Assembly (NCBI RefSeq): GCF_027596085.1
Contig: NC_072449.1
Span: 19,776,834-19,840,833, forward strand
Reading direction: 5' to 3'
DNA: 64,000 nucleotides
From: Anoplopoma fimbria
Taxonomy: Eukaryota; Chordata; Actinopteri; Perciformes; Anoplopomatidae
Shown here: one piece after another, positions 10,701 to 24,162 of the stretch
Position numbering within the stretch: the stretch's first letter is position 1
Layout: every line of letters starts with the position of its first letter
The notes under the pieces: model-generated
Database searches by the model: none
The model's input: the letters and a program-made list of their open reading frames with translations, nothing else
Told to the model about the DNA's origin: nothing
Made by a program: the position numbers and the translations under genes

Positions 10701-13700
10701 ATACAGAATGACTTAAACACAGCCTGTGAAGAAAAGGAGAGCGAAAGATAAGGAGGAATCAAGTGATAAAGAAAGAGAGAGATGGCAAGGGAAAAAGACA
10801 GGAGCTGGTGGACAGCTGTTGGTCTGTTTACTATGAGGATATCGCCTTTCTCCAGATGTTTAGCAGCACACAGAGGAAAAGGGAGAAAGGGGAGGGTATA
10901 GTGACGAATGAGAGAGAGCAACAGAAGGATGTGAGTGGAGCTTTGGTGGCGGTTGCCAGGTTGAACTCATCGTGGTGTACTTTATGACTTGCACATTCAA
11001 AGTGCTGCATGGTCGGTAACCAGGTGTCACAGTAGGAATGCCCTGTCACCGGAACACAGAGGAAACAAACACCAGGCTCAATAATGTGTAACCACATCCA
11101 CTGATCCTCCTAAATCAACCTGACAAGTAAAAAACATAAATGGAAAAGTGAAAATCACACAATGTGGAAATGATATGTTAACCTATTAGTCATTAACTAA
11201 TCTTCCTCATGCAGAAGAAAAGGTGCTTTATTTCTCTGGCTATATTTCCAGGTTTTATGACTTCTTTGTTTCTTGTCCAGCTTGTCAGGAGGGAAGTGGC
11301 TTTAACCACAGGATCTGGGTTTGCTTTTAAATTCTGCGAAGTGAGATTAACTCCTGTGCAAGCACATCGGCTGAATCTAAAGGGAGCTGTCAGTGTATTT
11401 CAATGAAGCCACACAGAGTCTCCCTCCCAACGGTCAACTAGAGGAAGTAAGGCAGAAAAGCCAAGAGGGAAAAATCATGGAAGAGAGTGACAAGAGAAGA
11501 AAATTACTTAAAAGTCAAAACGGGGCCTTAAATGTATTAATTTCACAGACATGAGAGGTCAATATATTCCCCCTTCAACCTATATCAAAGCCATATAATA
11601 CAGCTGCAACACATTTTTGGCTGAGCTTAAATAACAGGCAAAGTCTGTGGACCAATACGAGGTCAGAATGTAAAAAAGAAGGCCAATGAACTTGATCACA
11701 ATTTAAAAAAAAAAGGAAAGTTCATCCCCCCTTCCTTGTTCATCTTTTCTTATCGATAGTTTTGTTCAAGGCTATTTTCACTGTACTTTTTCTCAGATCC
11801 AGACTGCACATGTATCTTAGTCTGAAAACAGGTCTGATAACAGGCACATGAATAACTAAGGCCCATCCCTAAGCAGCAGCAGTACATGATGCTCCTGAGA
11901 TGCATTAACACAGGCCGCAGCCTTTCCAAACTCTCTCCAAAAAAGAAACAGGAGGAAAAGAAAAAAAATGAGACAGGGAGAGGGGGAACGAAAGAGAGAG
12001 GAGGGAGAAGGCCTGGCATAAAGATTAGATTAGCACTTTAAAACATCTGTGAACTCGTCCGGCCCAAGCTACGCTTCCCCACAGATTTGGGCCTGATCTC
12101 ACATTTTCTTTCCTCCACCTCCCCTCCACTGCTCACCACCTCTTCTTCCTCAACCCTGATCCCCCTTTTGTGTTTTTTCTGTTCTGTTTGATCCGCCACT
12201 AGCCTTTTATTTCTAAGGCTGAGGAACGATTTGTTTAATCACTCTTATTCTTATTAGCAAATATTGTCTGTGTTGCTGGGTTTTTGTTTAATATGCCACT
12301 GTGCAAGAGAAATCAACCGTCATGTAAAATAAAAGTGTCTGACCAGAAAATGGCCATTGGCCATTTGTTGAAACACCTTTTTGAGAAAAAGAATATATAT
12401 CACTTATATTTCTGAATTTCAGAAACTGTACAATAACATATCTAGTGCACGCTAATGCGCACACACACACAGGGCCACACACAACCACAGCATCAACATA
12501 TCATGTTATAAACATCCTCTTCCAGACCATCCCTCTCTGCATGTGAAGGTAAGGGACGACATGCCTCCTAATTTTACTTTTTACTTTTACTATCACTGTT
12601 GTGCATCCATTAGGGGAAGAAAGCACTGGCCTGGTTCGGAGGAAAAGGGTTTCCTCAGTTCCTTTCCCCTTTAGCCATGCATTTGTTTCCAGCAGCACTG
12701 AGCTGTAACTCCAAAGGGAGGAAGGGTGGGAACAGCATGAGACAAAGCGATGGAAAGACTGATATATACTCTCTAATCTCCTCTGGTGGGCTGGTAAAGA
12801 CTCAATTATTCTGTCTGAAAATCAAACGATGAGCTGAACTCTTGAGGGACCACAGGAATGCCAAAAAAAAAATGTGTACTGAATACTGTATATTCTTAAT
12901 TGAACTGTATGATATCTAAATTTAACTATGCTGGCACCCCCAAAAACTGTTCCTCAAAAACAGTCCAGCATAATAAAAGCTGAAAAGTATTACAACTTTT
13001 AATTGAGAATAAGCTTTCTGCTAAGCTTCCTGGGTTGTAACACTATACAGGCACAATAATTTGACTGATGATTAAAAAAACATGAATAACTGAGCTGTAG
13101 ACAGAAAGAGCTTCACTTAATCAAAATATTAGAATACACATAAATAAAACACACATGGCAAGTGTGTACAAAATAATGGAAAGGCATGGCAGGAATGTCA
13201 GGTTTTGGATTTCTCTACTCATTGAAGAGGTGTGTATATGTTTGTAGGAAAAGATGATAGGTATGTATACAACTTTGTTTTTTATTGCCTTTCCAAAACA
13301 CAAACACAAGGAAAAGTGTAATGAATGGATTATCATATTTAGAGGACGAGGCATAAATATAATCATTACTGACGCAATATAAGAACAATGCTTTTCTCAT
13401 TTCTACTGTATGATTCATTGATCATCAACTAGCCTTAAAGCTTTAGTTTCAGACAGTTTCATCATCCTGTATGCTATGTACATATTAAAGGCCAATCTAA
13501 GACCCCTGTTACAGTATTCTCATTTTATAACGAGTCAGCTGGAAATAAAAAAAAGGTCAGTTTGAGACACTTTTTTGAAAACAACTCAAAGAGATCAGTT
13601 TTTCTATTGGCCCAAAGCTACGTGGGTCGGAGTTATGGACACATTATGCTTGTTTTATTGGCGCAAATGGTCTGCTTCTGTAGATATACACTTTTTAATG

Positions 13701-13734
13701 TTACAGCACAATTTTTAATATGGGAATTTTTTGG

Positions 13735-13790
13735 CAGACCCCCTTACAGAGTGCCACGGACCACACTTTGAGAATCACTGATCTGCCACC
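13735..13790. repeat. Short interspersed repeat fragment
   Basis: The phrase ccacggaccacactttgaga followed by atcactgat resembles the end of a common fish DNA transposon family (ggaccccactttgagaaccactg). It is a fragment only. Confidence 0.35.
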
Positions 13791-14182
13791 ATTATCTTAA
13801 AATGTGAATGTGCTGTGCTAGAACAGGAAGCTTGACAGCAATAGCAACCAAGCAGGGAGGAGCTAAGCGGAAAAAAATCAGTTGCCAGGTACAACTGTCT
13901 GTTTGTGGCTGGCCTCTCTGAAAATAATGTCTTTGTAGAAAAACAATATTCTTCATGTCCCGTTGTAAAGCTCCTCTCATTTCTTTTGCTGATGTATTAT
14001 TTCCTCTCTCTACTTCTCTCTGGCTGTACTAAAACAAAAACTTTACTTTAATTCAAAATCCAGACAAGTTCACCATCAAACAGATGTCCGGACGAGATCA
14101 GTGGTTTACTGGAAGCAAGAACCCTCGAACAAAACAGACCACATGGTCCTGCAGGTTCCCAAAACTTGGTCTGAGTCAAGAT

Positions 14183-14313
<131 letters not shown>

Positions 14314-16153
14314 TGTTTGAGTGTGTGAGGATGCTATGTACCATTTGGCAGAAATTTGACAACAGCTAGTAGGAAGGAAGAGAATTGAGGCCAGCAAGAG
14401 GCTATGGAGCATTTCCATCGGAGCGCTTACGGGACATCAACAGAGTCTGTTGAAATAGCAATGAGCACTATAGCAGGTGTCGATATTATACTTGTTTTGA
14501 AGATGCCTGGCAAAAATTGTTGCAAACTTCCTCCTTAAGATGAAATACTTGTACATTTTATTGGGCGTGAGAGAGACATTCTGATTGTGGTTTGGTCACA
14601 GCATGGAAACACCAAAAAACATCACACACACGGCATTTTAATTAATTTATTCAGGAAGTAGCTCAGGAACCAAAGGCTCAGAGGTACGACTGTATTAAAT
14701 CCTAGACAATGGTGACCACATCAAGAGAGTGTGTGAATATCCATTCTAAATAAACAGTGTGTTTTTATTAGGGTTGATGAAGATCTGTCTGTCTGGTTAA
14801 TACAATGTTTATTGAAGAGGATTTGATGTTTGAAAGGACTAGTGCCTTAATGCTTCTGCAATTGTTTGACTGTTGATTGCATGAGGTGTCCAATCTTACT
14901 GCTGTCGTTTAAGCTCCGATGAGCACCTCATGCTGTTTTTTTTTACTATTTGTTGTGAGTCAAATTCACCAAAATGATTAAGACATGAGGTAATTCCTTT
15001 GAATGCTATCTTTTTCCTGACTCTATTTTGTTATATTGTATGCAACGTGGGTGTATGATAAGGAATAAATCAGTCCAACACGTTCTGGGTTTTCTTCATA
15101 ACTTAAGTGAAGTCCCAACCCCGGACAGACAAGACAAACCCACTTCTCCTCGCTAGCCTCTATTTTTCTCTTCTCTCCTTACTTAACCCTATAAAATCCT
15201 GCTGCCTGAGCAGCACCGACTAGCAGCGATATCTGCTATCAGATCATCAACTTAACATAACTGTAGATATTATGTGTAAACAAGATTATAGACAGCAATT
15301 TAACATCATAGTAAACTTACGTTTCCACATGCACGATTATGTTTAAACCTGTGTTTATGTTATAATGTTTGCATTACAAAATTTCACTCTTACAACAATC
15401 ACACTTACTCTTCATAATGCACGGATCAGTTGAATGAGAAAACCAAGCCTTAAGCTACGAGAGCATCTGCTGTTGCCTATCTACAAAAATACACAGACAT
15501 GCACGCAAACAATCTCAAGCCTGGAGCTGTCAGCACAGGGGCCTGAATCCTGCAACAGGTTATTTTTATACGTATTGACAGGCAGGGAGGGATGGACCTG
15601 AGGCCTTGTGTGGTCCAGATGGGAGAGGGAAAAATAATGAAATAATGGAAGAGCGGAAAAAGGCAGATGACATAGAGGAAGCAAAATATGAGCAAGAACA
15701 GGAAAGGAAACATGCAGATATTACAAAAAGCTGCTTCATGGTCTCTGTTTATCAGTGTAGATGTGTAGCAGAGGTAATACTATAAAGACCACTCGCAAGT
15801 CAGTGCTGACCTCTGTTTGAGTATAAAATGTTCCCCGAAGAGGAAGGGTTTGTGGAGTCGATAGTACAAAAAGGTCTATTGAATAAACTGTGAGGACTAA
15901 CTGTCCCGTTTGCAACTGTGCTCACAAGTATCACATTTACAGGTTTGTGTAAAATCATCCCAATGTAAAGTTTGTGGGCAAAGCAGGAAGCAATATTACA
16001 AATCCCACTATGTCCAAGGCATGACCAGCCCTATGACTGAACCTAACCAATGCAACCAACGAAAGCATTGAGTAAAAGCCATGTAGAGGCAGAGTAAGGA
16101 CGGTCGTAACGGTCGTAATAACGGACTCGTAATTTAGCATACAAGAACGTACT

Positions 16154-16167
16154 GGGGGGGGGGGGGG
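16154..16167 (+). repeat. Poly(G) run
   Basis: Fourteen G in a row, a possible site of length polymorphism or assembly error. Confidence 0.9.
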
Positions 16168-17639
16168 CAATCTGGTGGTACCATTGAATCACTCTCATTA
16201 GCATAAATAGCTTTTTCCCCATTTCAGTATCTCCCAGCTAGGGTGTTAGCGGTTAGCTCGACATCTACAGTAGTTCACATACTAACCAGGCAATTATGTA
16301 ACCAAGTTCCTAAAACAAAATATTGCATAAAGAAACATGGACATATTTCCCTCTGTCACTTTTTGGTAAAACTGAGTGAGGAGCTGAATCAGCTGCACAA
16401 AGATTCATGATGTCGCCCTGCTTCCCCTCTTTGGCCTCCCTTTGAATGAGACCACCAAAGAGACTCAGTTTACGGTTATATGTAGATATCTTCCAGCCTG
16501 AAATAAAATGCACGGATTCAAGTTCACGTTTATGTTGGGGAAAACATGCCATGGCTTCCTGAGTGAAAACCTGGGGATTGTTTCTGTCAAAAGAATTAGA
16601 GAAATTCAAAGAAATTTCCAGCTGTGAAATAGAGTAATATGCTGAGTTTATTAGCGAGAAGGGATGTGCAGCTGTGCAGTAAAGAAGGTGATATTGTCTG
16701 GGAAAAGGCTATTGCAACAACAATTTTTCTAACAGAATCCAGAAACCAGTAATATTAAATGGACAGTAAACTCCATGGCAGAGGTCCCTCTCTCTCTTTT
16801 CCCTCTTTTCCAACTCGGTCAGTGGGGTAGGTGGGACTGTGACCAGTCGGAGGGAGGAGGAGGAACTAGTGCCAGGACTGCCACTTCCTACATGGCGGTT
16901 CTCAGGGAAGCAGCAGGGCTGGGAACGGGGAACTCCCCAAAACACTTCACAGACAGGCGGAAATGAATATTTAAAGAAATGAAGTGTGTGAATGACTCTG
17001 TGTGTGTGTGTGATGAGGTACCAAGGATGTTAGGAGGAGAGAGAAAGGACAGGAAGAGGATTACTTTTTTTTTCAAAGCAAGTTATACTGTGGACAGTAG
17101 CAAAAACAAGTTATGACTGAAAAGAAAGAGAGGCACAAAGGAAAGAGAGAAAAACAGATGGAGGAATTAAAAGCAGGGAGGAATGGGAGTTTTGCACAGG
17201 TGGGATGAACGGATGGGTGGCTGGGTGGATGATGGAAAATCTCTTTGTCCTTCCTTCTCCCCCCTTCTTCTAGTGACGTGGCAGTGATTTGCTGTGCCTG
17301 CCTTCTTCAGGTCAATCCCCACACACAGGTGTTCAGTGGCAGATGAAATCCTTCGCCAGTTTTTATATCTCCTGAGGCTCACCCTCTGTTTTCATAATGT
17401 TTAAAAAGGGAAATGTTTTTTTATTAGGGAAACCGGTGACATGTGGTAAGGACATATGGTAGCCATCACAGCTGGCTTAGAACCTGAGGAGGATAAAAGA
17501 TGCGTAGGATGATGCAAAAGCTGAGGAAGGTGGAGAGGAGGATGGTACGAGAGAGGGAGGGCCGGAAAGGATAAAAAAATCATAATTTCCAGAAATAGTA
17601 AGCACAGGAGGGACTACTTTTGGAAACAGACATAACCTA

Positions 17640-18050
17640 ATGTTATTACTTTACCATAGCAGGATGACCAAGCTAATATGAGGCTTCAGACTAAGTGAGA
17701 CTACACAAAGATGAATATATAAAAGCTTTTTAGTACCGTATTACCTAGTTCTTGCTATCCCTCCACTCTAGCTCAGCCATGCATACTAAAGAAGACTCTA
17801 GAGAACTTTGAAATATACCTGTTTGAATCATCTAAAGCAGACTGCTGAATGCTTGTTTTAGCTTCCGCTGAACATTACTAATAAGTTATTTTTTAACAGA
17901 TCGTGACTTATAACTTACATTGATAACACGTCAGAGAAAAATCTCTTAATGGCCAGAGAGGACAGGAGGAGCAATTACAGCAACAACAAAACTATTTCAA
18001 AATGCATATGGACATATGACATACATGGAAAAGGTGAACTCATCCTTTAA
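17640..18050. repeat. Probable interspersed repeat, diverged copy
   Basis: The block with cttccgctgaacattactaat, then gaggacaggaggagcaattacagc, and an end in catcctttaa resembles a recurrent percomorph repeat. The copy is diverged and its limits are approximate. Confidence 0.35.
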
Positions 18051-18859
18051 GATACAGTATGTCTGTATTTAATGTTCATTGGAGCACTGTAAACTAAACC
18101 GCTCCTCGTGGACCCTGATGCTCTTTATACTCTTTTTGAGCTCTTAGCACTGGCCTAAATGTTAAGTGACTCTCACCACGTACACTTTCTCTGCTCAACA
18201 GAAAGGTTTTGTCATAACCGTGGCTCATGATAGACGTCAGCTTGGTGGCCCACAAAAAGGGTTATGTCGTCATGGACATGACAACTTTTTAATCACGTAT
18301 CACAAATTGCTGTTAAAAGTTTCAAGTCAATGTACAATAAGAAAATTAATCTAGAATGACATACGTTATTTCTTTGTACTAATGTGCACATTATTGTTAC
18401 CAAAAAACAGCAAAGAATGTATGGATGTGCATGTGCCTCTTGAGGATTTCCACAAAAAACCTTTGCAAAGAAGCGCCTTCCTTGTCCTTCCTGCTACAAC
18501 CACAGTGGACGCTCCAGCATTCCAGTCCATCTTTGTTATAATAATAGAGAACTGTCTCTCAATCTTGTGATGATGTTGATGATAAGGATGATGACAATGA
18601 TGGTGCATGTTGATGCAGCATGCCCTAAGCACACGGTTCCCCACATTTATGCTTTAATCTGATGCATAAACAGTGTGACCTACTTTAGAGTAATACTTAA
18701 ACCAGGTAGCCAAAACCAGCAGGGTGATTAGTCAACCTAACAGCCTCTCCAAAAGCTTTTGGGTACACATGTGCCTTTAACTGAAGTTGCATACACTTGC
18801 ATTGACATGATCCTAATCACTCCACTGTAAAACACACTGACAAACCCCTATAAAAGCAA

Positions 18860-19098
18860 ACTGGTGGTGTCCGGTACTTCCTGCTCTATCCAAAAACACC
18901 AAAATCGGCTTGAAAGCACATTTGGACAGAGACAGGCTAGCTGTTTCCCTCTGTTTCAAGTATTTTCGCTGAGCTAAGCAAACCAGATGCTGGCCATACA
19001 TTGAATGGACAAATATCAGAGTGGCATCAATTTCTCATCTACGTCTCTGCAATAAAGCAAACAAGCGTTTTTACTAAAATGTCAAACTAGTCCTTAAA
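18860..19098 (+). repeat. Interspersed repeat copy (family A)
   Basis: It contains gctagctgtttccc, a block near gagtggcatcaatttctcat, and the end aatgtcaaactagtcctt. The same order of words recurs at 49290-49612. This is a very common repeat type in percomorph genomes. Confidence 0.55.
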
Positions 19099-22000
19099 AA
19101 AGCTGCTTCAGAGCAATAAGGTTATTGCTCAAATTAATTTAAGCTTACACATAAAACAAATAGGCACATAATATGTAAGATTTCACTCAGGAAATAACTT
19201 TGAGACATAGTCTGTCAAAGTTTTCCTTTATTAAATGGGACTGCATGAGTCCAGGCTGTTGCAAAAACAGTCATGGAAAAACAATCACAGCCTACCAGGT
19301 ATTTTTTTCAGGAGGCGACCGATTTTAAGCGCCCAAAGATCCTGGGACCTCAAGAAACCCCGCTGCACTGTGGGTGTCCATAAGGTTTCATAATTAAAGT
19401 AGATGAACTCAGAGAATGACTCATTCTCCAATTACTGTGTGAACACCTCCCATTCATTTTCGCTTTATTGACTTCAGATTACAAGAGGGGCCAGAAGTAT
19501 TTAACACCTTCTTTTGCTGCTGTCAATGATGCATACTGAGGCTAATGCCTCTGCCATCTTAGAATTTATGAATGTGGAAAAAAGAGGTTTATGATGAATA
19601 TGCTGTTATACGTTGAAAGAAGTAAACAGTTGCAACAAAATAAATAGAAATTCTGTTATTTTCAGTGGGGTTATTGCCCAAGTGTGTCTGCATGTACGCA
19701 AGATGTCATTGACCCTTGACTTTGTTTCTTGTAGAAGATCAATTGCTTTCCTAAGACCGGGCACAATCTCCTGTAGTCCGCCGCTGACATCTCCATAAAG
19801 CTGAGGAAAGGGGAAAAACTAGAAGTCAAAGTAACAGCAATCATTCTAAAAGCCACATCTTTAGATTTATTACTGCTCAGGGAAAAGAGAAAAAGGCCTC
19901 TGTGTGCGTCAGCCAAAGAGAGCATGAGGCTACCTTCACTGTTTACCTGTCCACCTGTCTAGTGGAAAAACAGAGAAAAAGACCGACATGTAAATTCAGC
20001 AGAAATTTGGTGAAAAATTGCATATCAGGGAGAGATTATTTAATTTATCATGGGTTTAGCAGATATAAAAGAAATCTTGTTAGGGGCTTTGGTGTCTGGT
20101 TTTGCCTTCAATCTCAGAGTTTAATCGTATGTTTGGATCATTTCTGAAACTTCCTCCACTCTCCTTTTCATCTCCTCTTCTTACTCGGCAGCAGACTGCA
20201 AACTTCAGTGTTAGTAGCTACTGTTGCTAATAAATACAGACGGCCTTCAGCCTTTATCCAGACAGAGACTCTCAGGAGAATGGCACAAAAAATGAATGGC
20301 TTGATTCAATGATGACAACTCACATGATGAAAAACTACGGTTTATGCACTGATCTAGTCTCTGCTGAGTGCAAATAAATTGTGTTAGGAACCAACTCAAT
20401 GTTTGCACTGGCTTTATCCTTTACATACTTGAAAGTCAGGCTTCGGAGATATGCATCATGGGAACTGCTCTGTGACAGCTTGTGAGTCCCGTCCTGTCCT
20501 CCTCATGTCGGGAGGATGTTGTGAGGTTGAGGAGAATCACATCTAATCTGTCCAAGGACAACCTGCTGGGAAGGTCCCCTCTTAATTTGTCTTCCCGCTG
20601 CTCTGCAACTGGCTCTTTGCCATGTTTTAAAGTGAATCTGAACAGTCAAAATGTCTCTCTGTGTCTCGCCTCCATCTCTCACTGTCGGTACATGGGGGAG
20701 AAGCAGAAGGTACAAAGGACGAAGTTGGTCGCCTTAAAATTTGGCAATGAGGATAATGACAATGACTGAGCAACCAGTCATTGCTTTAAAACAAAAAGAA
20801 AGTGAGAAAACATGTGACAGAGGCCCTTTAAAGTGTGATGTTAAAATATTAACTTTTAGCTCAGCAACTGGAGATCGTCTGCCTATTCTGCTCAGTTCAT
20901 GTGTGCCACTAGCATATTTAATGAATCCTCGTTTGGTGCAGAGTTCAGTCAAGTTTTATATAAAATATCACACTGCTATTTAAATTCTGTGTATGTTCTC
21001 CAATCAGAAACCTGTGCACTAACCTTTATTATCAACTCCCTCTGTCCATTCAACAAAATTGTTTTATCAGTTACTGACTTAACGTCTAATTACTAGCTTT
21101 TTCTTTCAACCGTTTCGTATGGTCTTCATCAGCAGGTGGAGATGCTCAGTTGCCATGGGAATGGATGTATTGAAAAGTGAGTTTACGTTCCGAAAAAAGG
21201 CGATATGCCTAATGTGGATTATGGAAATATAAACAATACTGAGTTGCAGCAAACCAGAAGACTATGTCATAGTGTTGAAAAAGACAGTTAGTGGACCTTG
21301 ATCAAGGATTGTTTGGTCAAACTACTGTTTACAAAGTCAGGAATTAACGTCGATGCTTAGTTTAAGCAGTGTTTATCCTCAATAATGAGATATAACTCCA
21401 AAAACACGGGCTACCAAATGACTAATCACGAGTTGCCTTTTAGACCTTTAAAAATAAATAAATCCCTGTTTATCTCTGTCCTTTACTGATTGTGATGAAA
21501 CACTTGATACTTAGTAATACAAAGCGGAGATGAGTCATCACCACTCCCCCAAAGCAGTTAATTAGTAAGCACATCGGGCTCTCAAGGAGACAAACACAGT
21601 CAAGCACCTTATCATAAAGTGAAGGATCATGACACCATTAAATGTGGTTTTATAAATGCTCCTTTATTAATAATATGAAATTTAAGTTAAAAAAAAACAA
21701 TCAAGACAACCTGAACAAGCTATAGGTTAAATCTGAGGTCTGTGCTGCCATCTGCTGTCGATATGTCTTAGCACATTATGAGATGAAATTCATTAATACG
21801 GGTGGAATAGATGACAGGCTATTGTCTGTTTCATGTTTAAAAGAATATATGTTTTATGAGCAGCCTGCCCGGATGCATGTGTTTATGAAAGGAGTATAAT
21901 GAAGAATATACAAACATTTTATTTAAGGTATTTTCACAGTGAGGACTAGTTCAAAAGTGAACATTAACTACTTGTCTACACAGGTAGAAAATGTAACTGC

Positions 22001-22882
22001 TTCCAATTGACATTTGTCCCACACTGTGCATGCAAAACACTTTTGCACCAGAAAATTACTATGTTTCTTTTTATTACTAAAGGAGCTATTGTAACTGCTG
22101 TGCTCACTTCAGCACACTGTTGAAACAGAGTAAAGAGTTGTGGGTTTTTAAGACAGACATTCAAAATATCAAACAGCTTTTTGTCCAATAGTTTTCTTTT
22201 CCTCACACACATATTATACTTTAATAAAGTAACAAACTATATTAGTAATAAAAGGAAAAGTGCTAAATATGCAGTCAAATGTCTGTATGTTAAATATTAC
22301 ATTTGATTATTTGTTTTTGGCTCTGAAAGGTTGTAGAGGGGAAGTATAAAGTAGCATTAAAAAATACTACCAAAAAGCACCTCAGAAATGTTCTCAGTTA
22401 CATGCCACCACTGCCTATTACTCATACAAATCTTGCTAAATTTTTTCTAATCTAACCCGCAGCAATTTTGGAGCTCTATTTTGAGATTGATTTGGAGGTT
22501 GCACTGTCAAAATTGCAATCAGGGCCGTTGCAATTTATTCTTCTCTCTCCACTTTCCCTTTTATAAAAAGTGTTTCTCCACTAAATTAAACATATATCAT
22601 CAGTATGTTCAGGTAATCGTGCCAGCAGTGTATAAATCTTAAAGTGACAAAGGATACTTTTTGTCCAGTTATTATGATCTTTTCATGCAGGTGTTTGGTT
22701 TTTGGACTTTTCTACAGGAAAATGTGTGCTTGTGCAGAAAAAGCACAACTTACTCCTTTGCATCAAGAAACAATAGTATCCACCTGCAGTGTAACTCGGT
22801 TAAATGTATGGGAGAGATATCAAACAGTTTTGCAATTGTAGGCTGTTCTTCTTTGTTTCTTAATAGCGGTTGGCATCCAAAC

Positions 22883-22890
22883 ATTTGCAT
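22883..22890 (+). promoter_or_regulatory. Octamer motif upstream of H2A.X
   Basis: ATTTGCAT lies about 450 bp upstream of the TATA box. Octamers are common in histone promoters, but this one is distant and may be chance. Confidence 0.15.
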
Positions 22891-23341
22891 TACCACAAAC
22901 TACTTTTTAAACTTCAACTTCCGACTACTCTGACATAAATTCTCTCTACTTTCCAGGTGTTTGGGAGGCAAACGTTTCTCTCAACTGCTACTGCACACCT
23001 TCTCCCAGAACTCACACTAGCTGCATCTATAATAATGTCAATTTTCTAAGATGTCCTTTCTACTCCAGCAGTAAAGTAAATTACCATGGCAAAAAAGGCC
23101 AAAACCTTCACCTGATCTGACCTGAGCGAATTGTCCTTCTTGTCTCACACAATATATTGGTCTACCTACTTCCTCGTTCTTATGTCTTTTCTCAGATCTA
23201 ACACTGATTATTTATGTCTCCTTTGATAGCCTTTAAGACTGCACAATTCCCTTTGCAAAGAAGTCTTTGGTTATTTCAACATCCATTCTCATGTAGCAGA
23301 GGAGCCAGGTGTCAGCAATCAACAAATTACTGCCTGACTCA

Positions 23342-23348
23342 TATAAAA
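23342..23348 (+). promoter_or_regulatory. TATA box of the H2A.X gene
   Basis: TATAAAA lies about 60 bases upstream of the first donor site (gtgagt at 23410). That leaves room for a short non-coding exon starting about 30 bases downstream of it, near 23372. The transcript start is inferred. Confidence 0.6.
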
Positions 23349-23371
23349 GCAGCATTCTTTGTTTCAGTGTT

Positions 23372-23409
23372 TAGCTGCTGTCGCAACTGGAAGGAAGTGC
23401 AGAATACTG
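23372..23409 (+). other. H2A.X non-coding exon 1 (inferred)
   Basis: The end is set by the consensus donor in cagaatactg|gtgagt at 23410. The partner acceptor is cttttttcag ending at 23620, seven bases before the start codon. The start is estimated from the TATA box. Confidence 0.5.
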
Positions 23410-23627
23410 GTGAGTGTTTGTTAAGTTTGATGTGGGTTTACTGCAAGAGCAATGAGTTTATTGTTTCTTATATTGTGTTTTATAAGACAGTGTTTGCTCT
23501 GATGTTGAAACATGACCCCTAATTCTGTAGGCCTTAATTTAAAACCCAACAGCTGTTTTAATGATTCTCTTCTCTAGTTGGAGAATCAAATATATTAAAT
23601 TGATTTATTTCTTTTTTCAGATTAAAG

Positions 23628-24044
23628 ATGTCTGGCCGTGGAAAGAAAGCTGCACCCAAACCAAAATCTCATGTATCCCGGTCTGCCAGAGCAGGGATCA
23701 CTTTCCCAGTGGGCCGTATCCACAGGTTTCTAAAGAAGGGCCACTACGCCGAACGAGTTGGCAACGGCGCAGCAGTATACTTCGGAGCCGTCCTGGAGTA
23801 TCTCTGCGCAGAAATCCTGGAGCTGGCAGGAAATGCCTGTCGTGACAACAAGAAGCACCGCATCGCTCCTCGCCACATCTTGTTGGCAGTGAAAAATGAC
23901 GAAGAGCTCAACAGACTGCTGGCAGGGGTCACGATCTCGGAAGGTGGCGTCATCCCGAATATCCAGGCAAGCCTTCTTCCCAAGAAGACTAAGGTGTCTA
24001 AGGATGACAGCCCAGCCAAAGATGTTGAGTCCCAAGAGTTTTAA
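23628..24044 (+). CDS. h2ax: Histone H2A.X variant with SQEF end (H2A.X-F type)
   Basis: A core histone of 138 residues that pairs with H2B in the nucleosome. The histone fold spans about residues 18-120. The acidic patch is intact (E57, E62, E65, D91, E92, E93). The C-terminal SQEF (135-138) fits the SQ(E/D)-hydrophobic motif whose serine is phosphorylated by ATM/ATR/DNA-PK to make gamma-H2A.X. The Phe end is the form known from egg-type H2A.X-F, described in Xenopus eggs. The body is diverged from canonical H2[10 protein letters not shown] replaces HLQLAIRND, Cys is at 60 and 71, and AGVTISEGG replaces GKVTIAQGG. In the N-terminal tail the usual K13 and K15, RNF168 ubiquitination sites, are Ser and Val. 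The gene has a 5' UTR intron and a poly(A) signal but no histone stem-loop after the stop. It is therefore probably made outside S phase, as expected for a maternal or replication-independent variant. The coding part is one exon. Confidence 0.9.
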   Translation: MSGRGKKAAPKPKSHVSRSARAGITFPVGRIHRFLKKGHYAERVGNGAAVYFGAVLEYLCAEILELAGNACRDNKKHRIAPRHILLAVKNDEELNRLLAGVTISEGGVIPNIQASLLPKKTKVSKDDSPAKDVESQEF

Positions 24045-24077
24045 TTGTGAATGTACAAGTTTTTGCAAATGTTATAT

Positions 24078-24083
24078 ATTAAA
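24078..24083 (+). promoter_or_regulatory. Poly(A) signal of H2A.X
   Basis: ATTAAA lies 34 bases after the stop codon, followed by a T-rich stretch. No replication-type stem-loop (GGCTCTTTTCAGAGCC-like) is seen in the 100 bases after the stop. Confidence 0.6.
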
Positions 24084-24162
24084 GTTATTTTTTTTAAACT
24101 GTGCTTTTATTATTTCTTTACACTTGTTGAGCAAGCAGAAGTCTGGGGAAAATTGTCAACCA

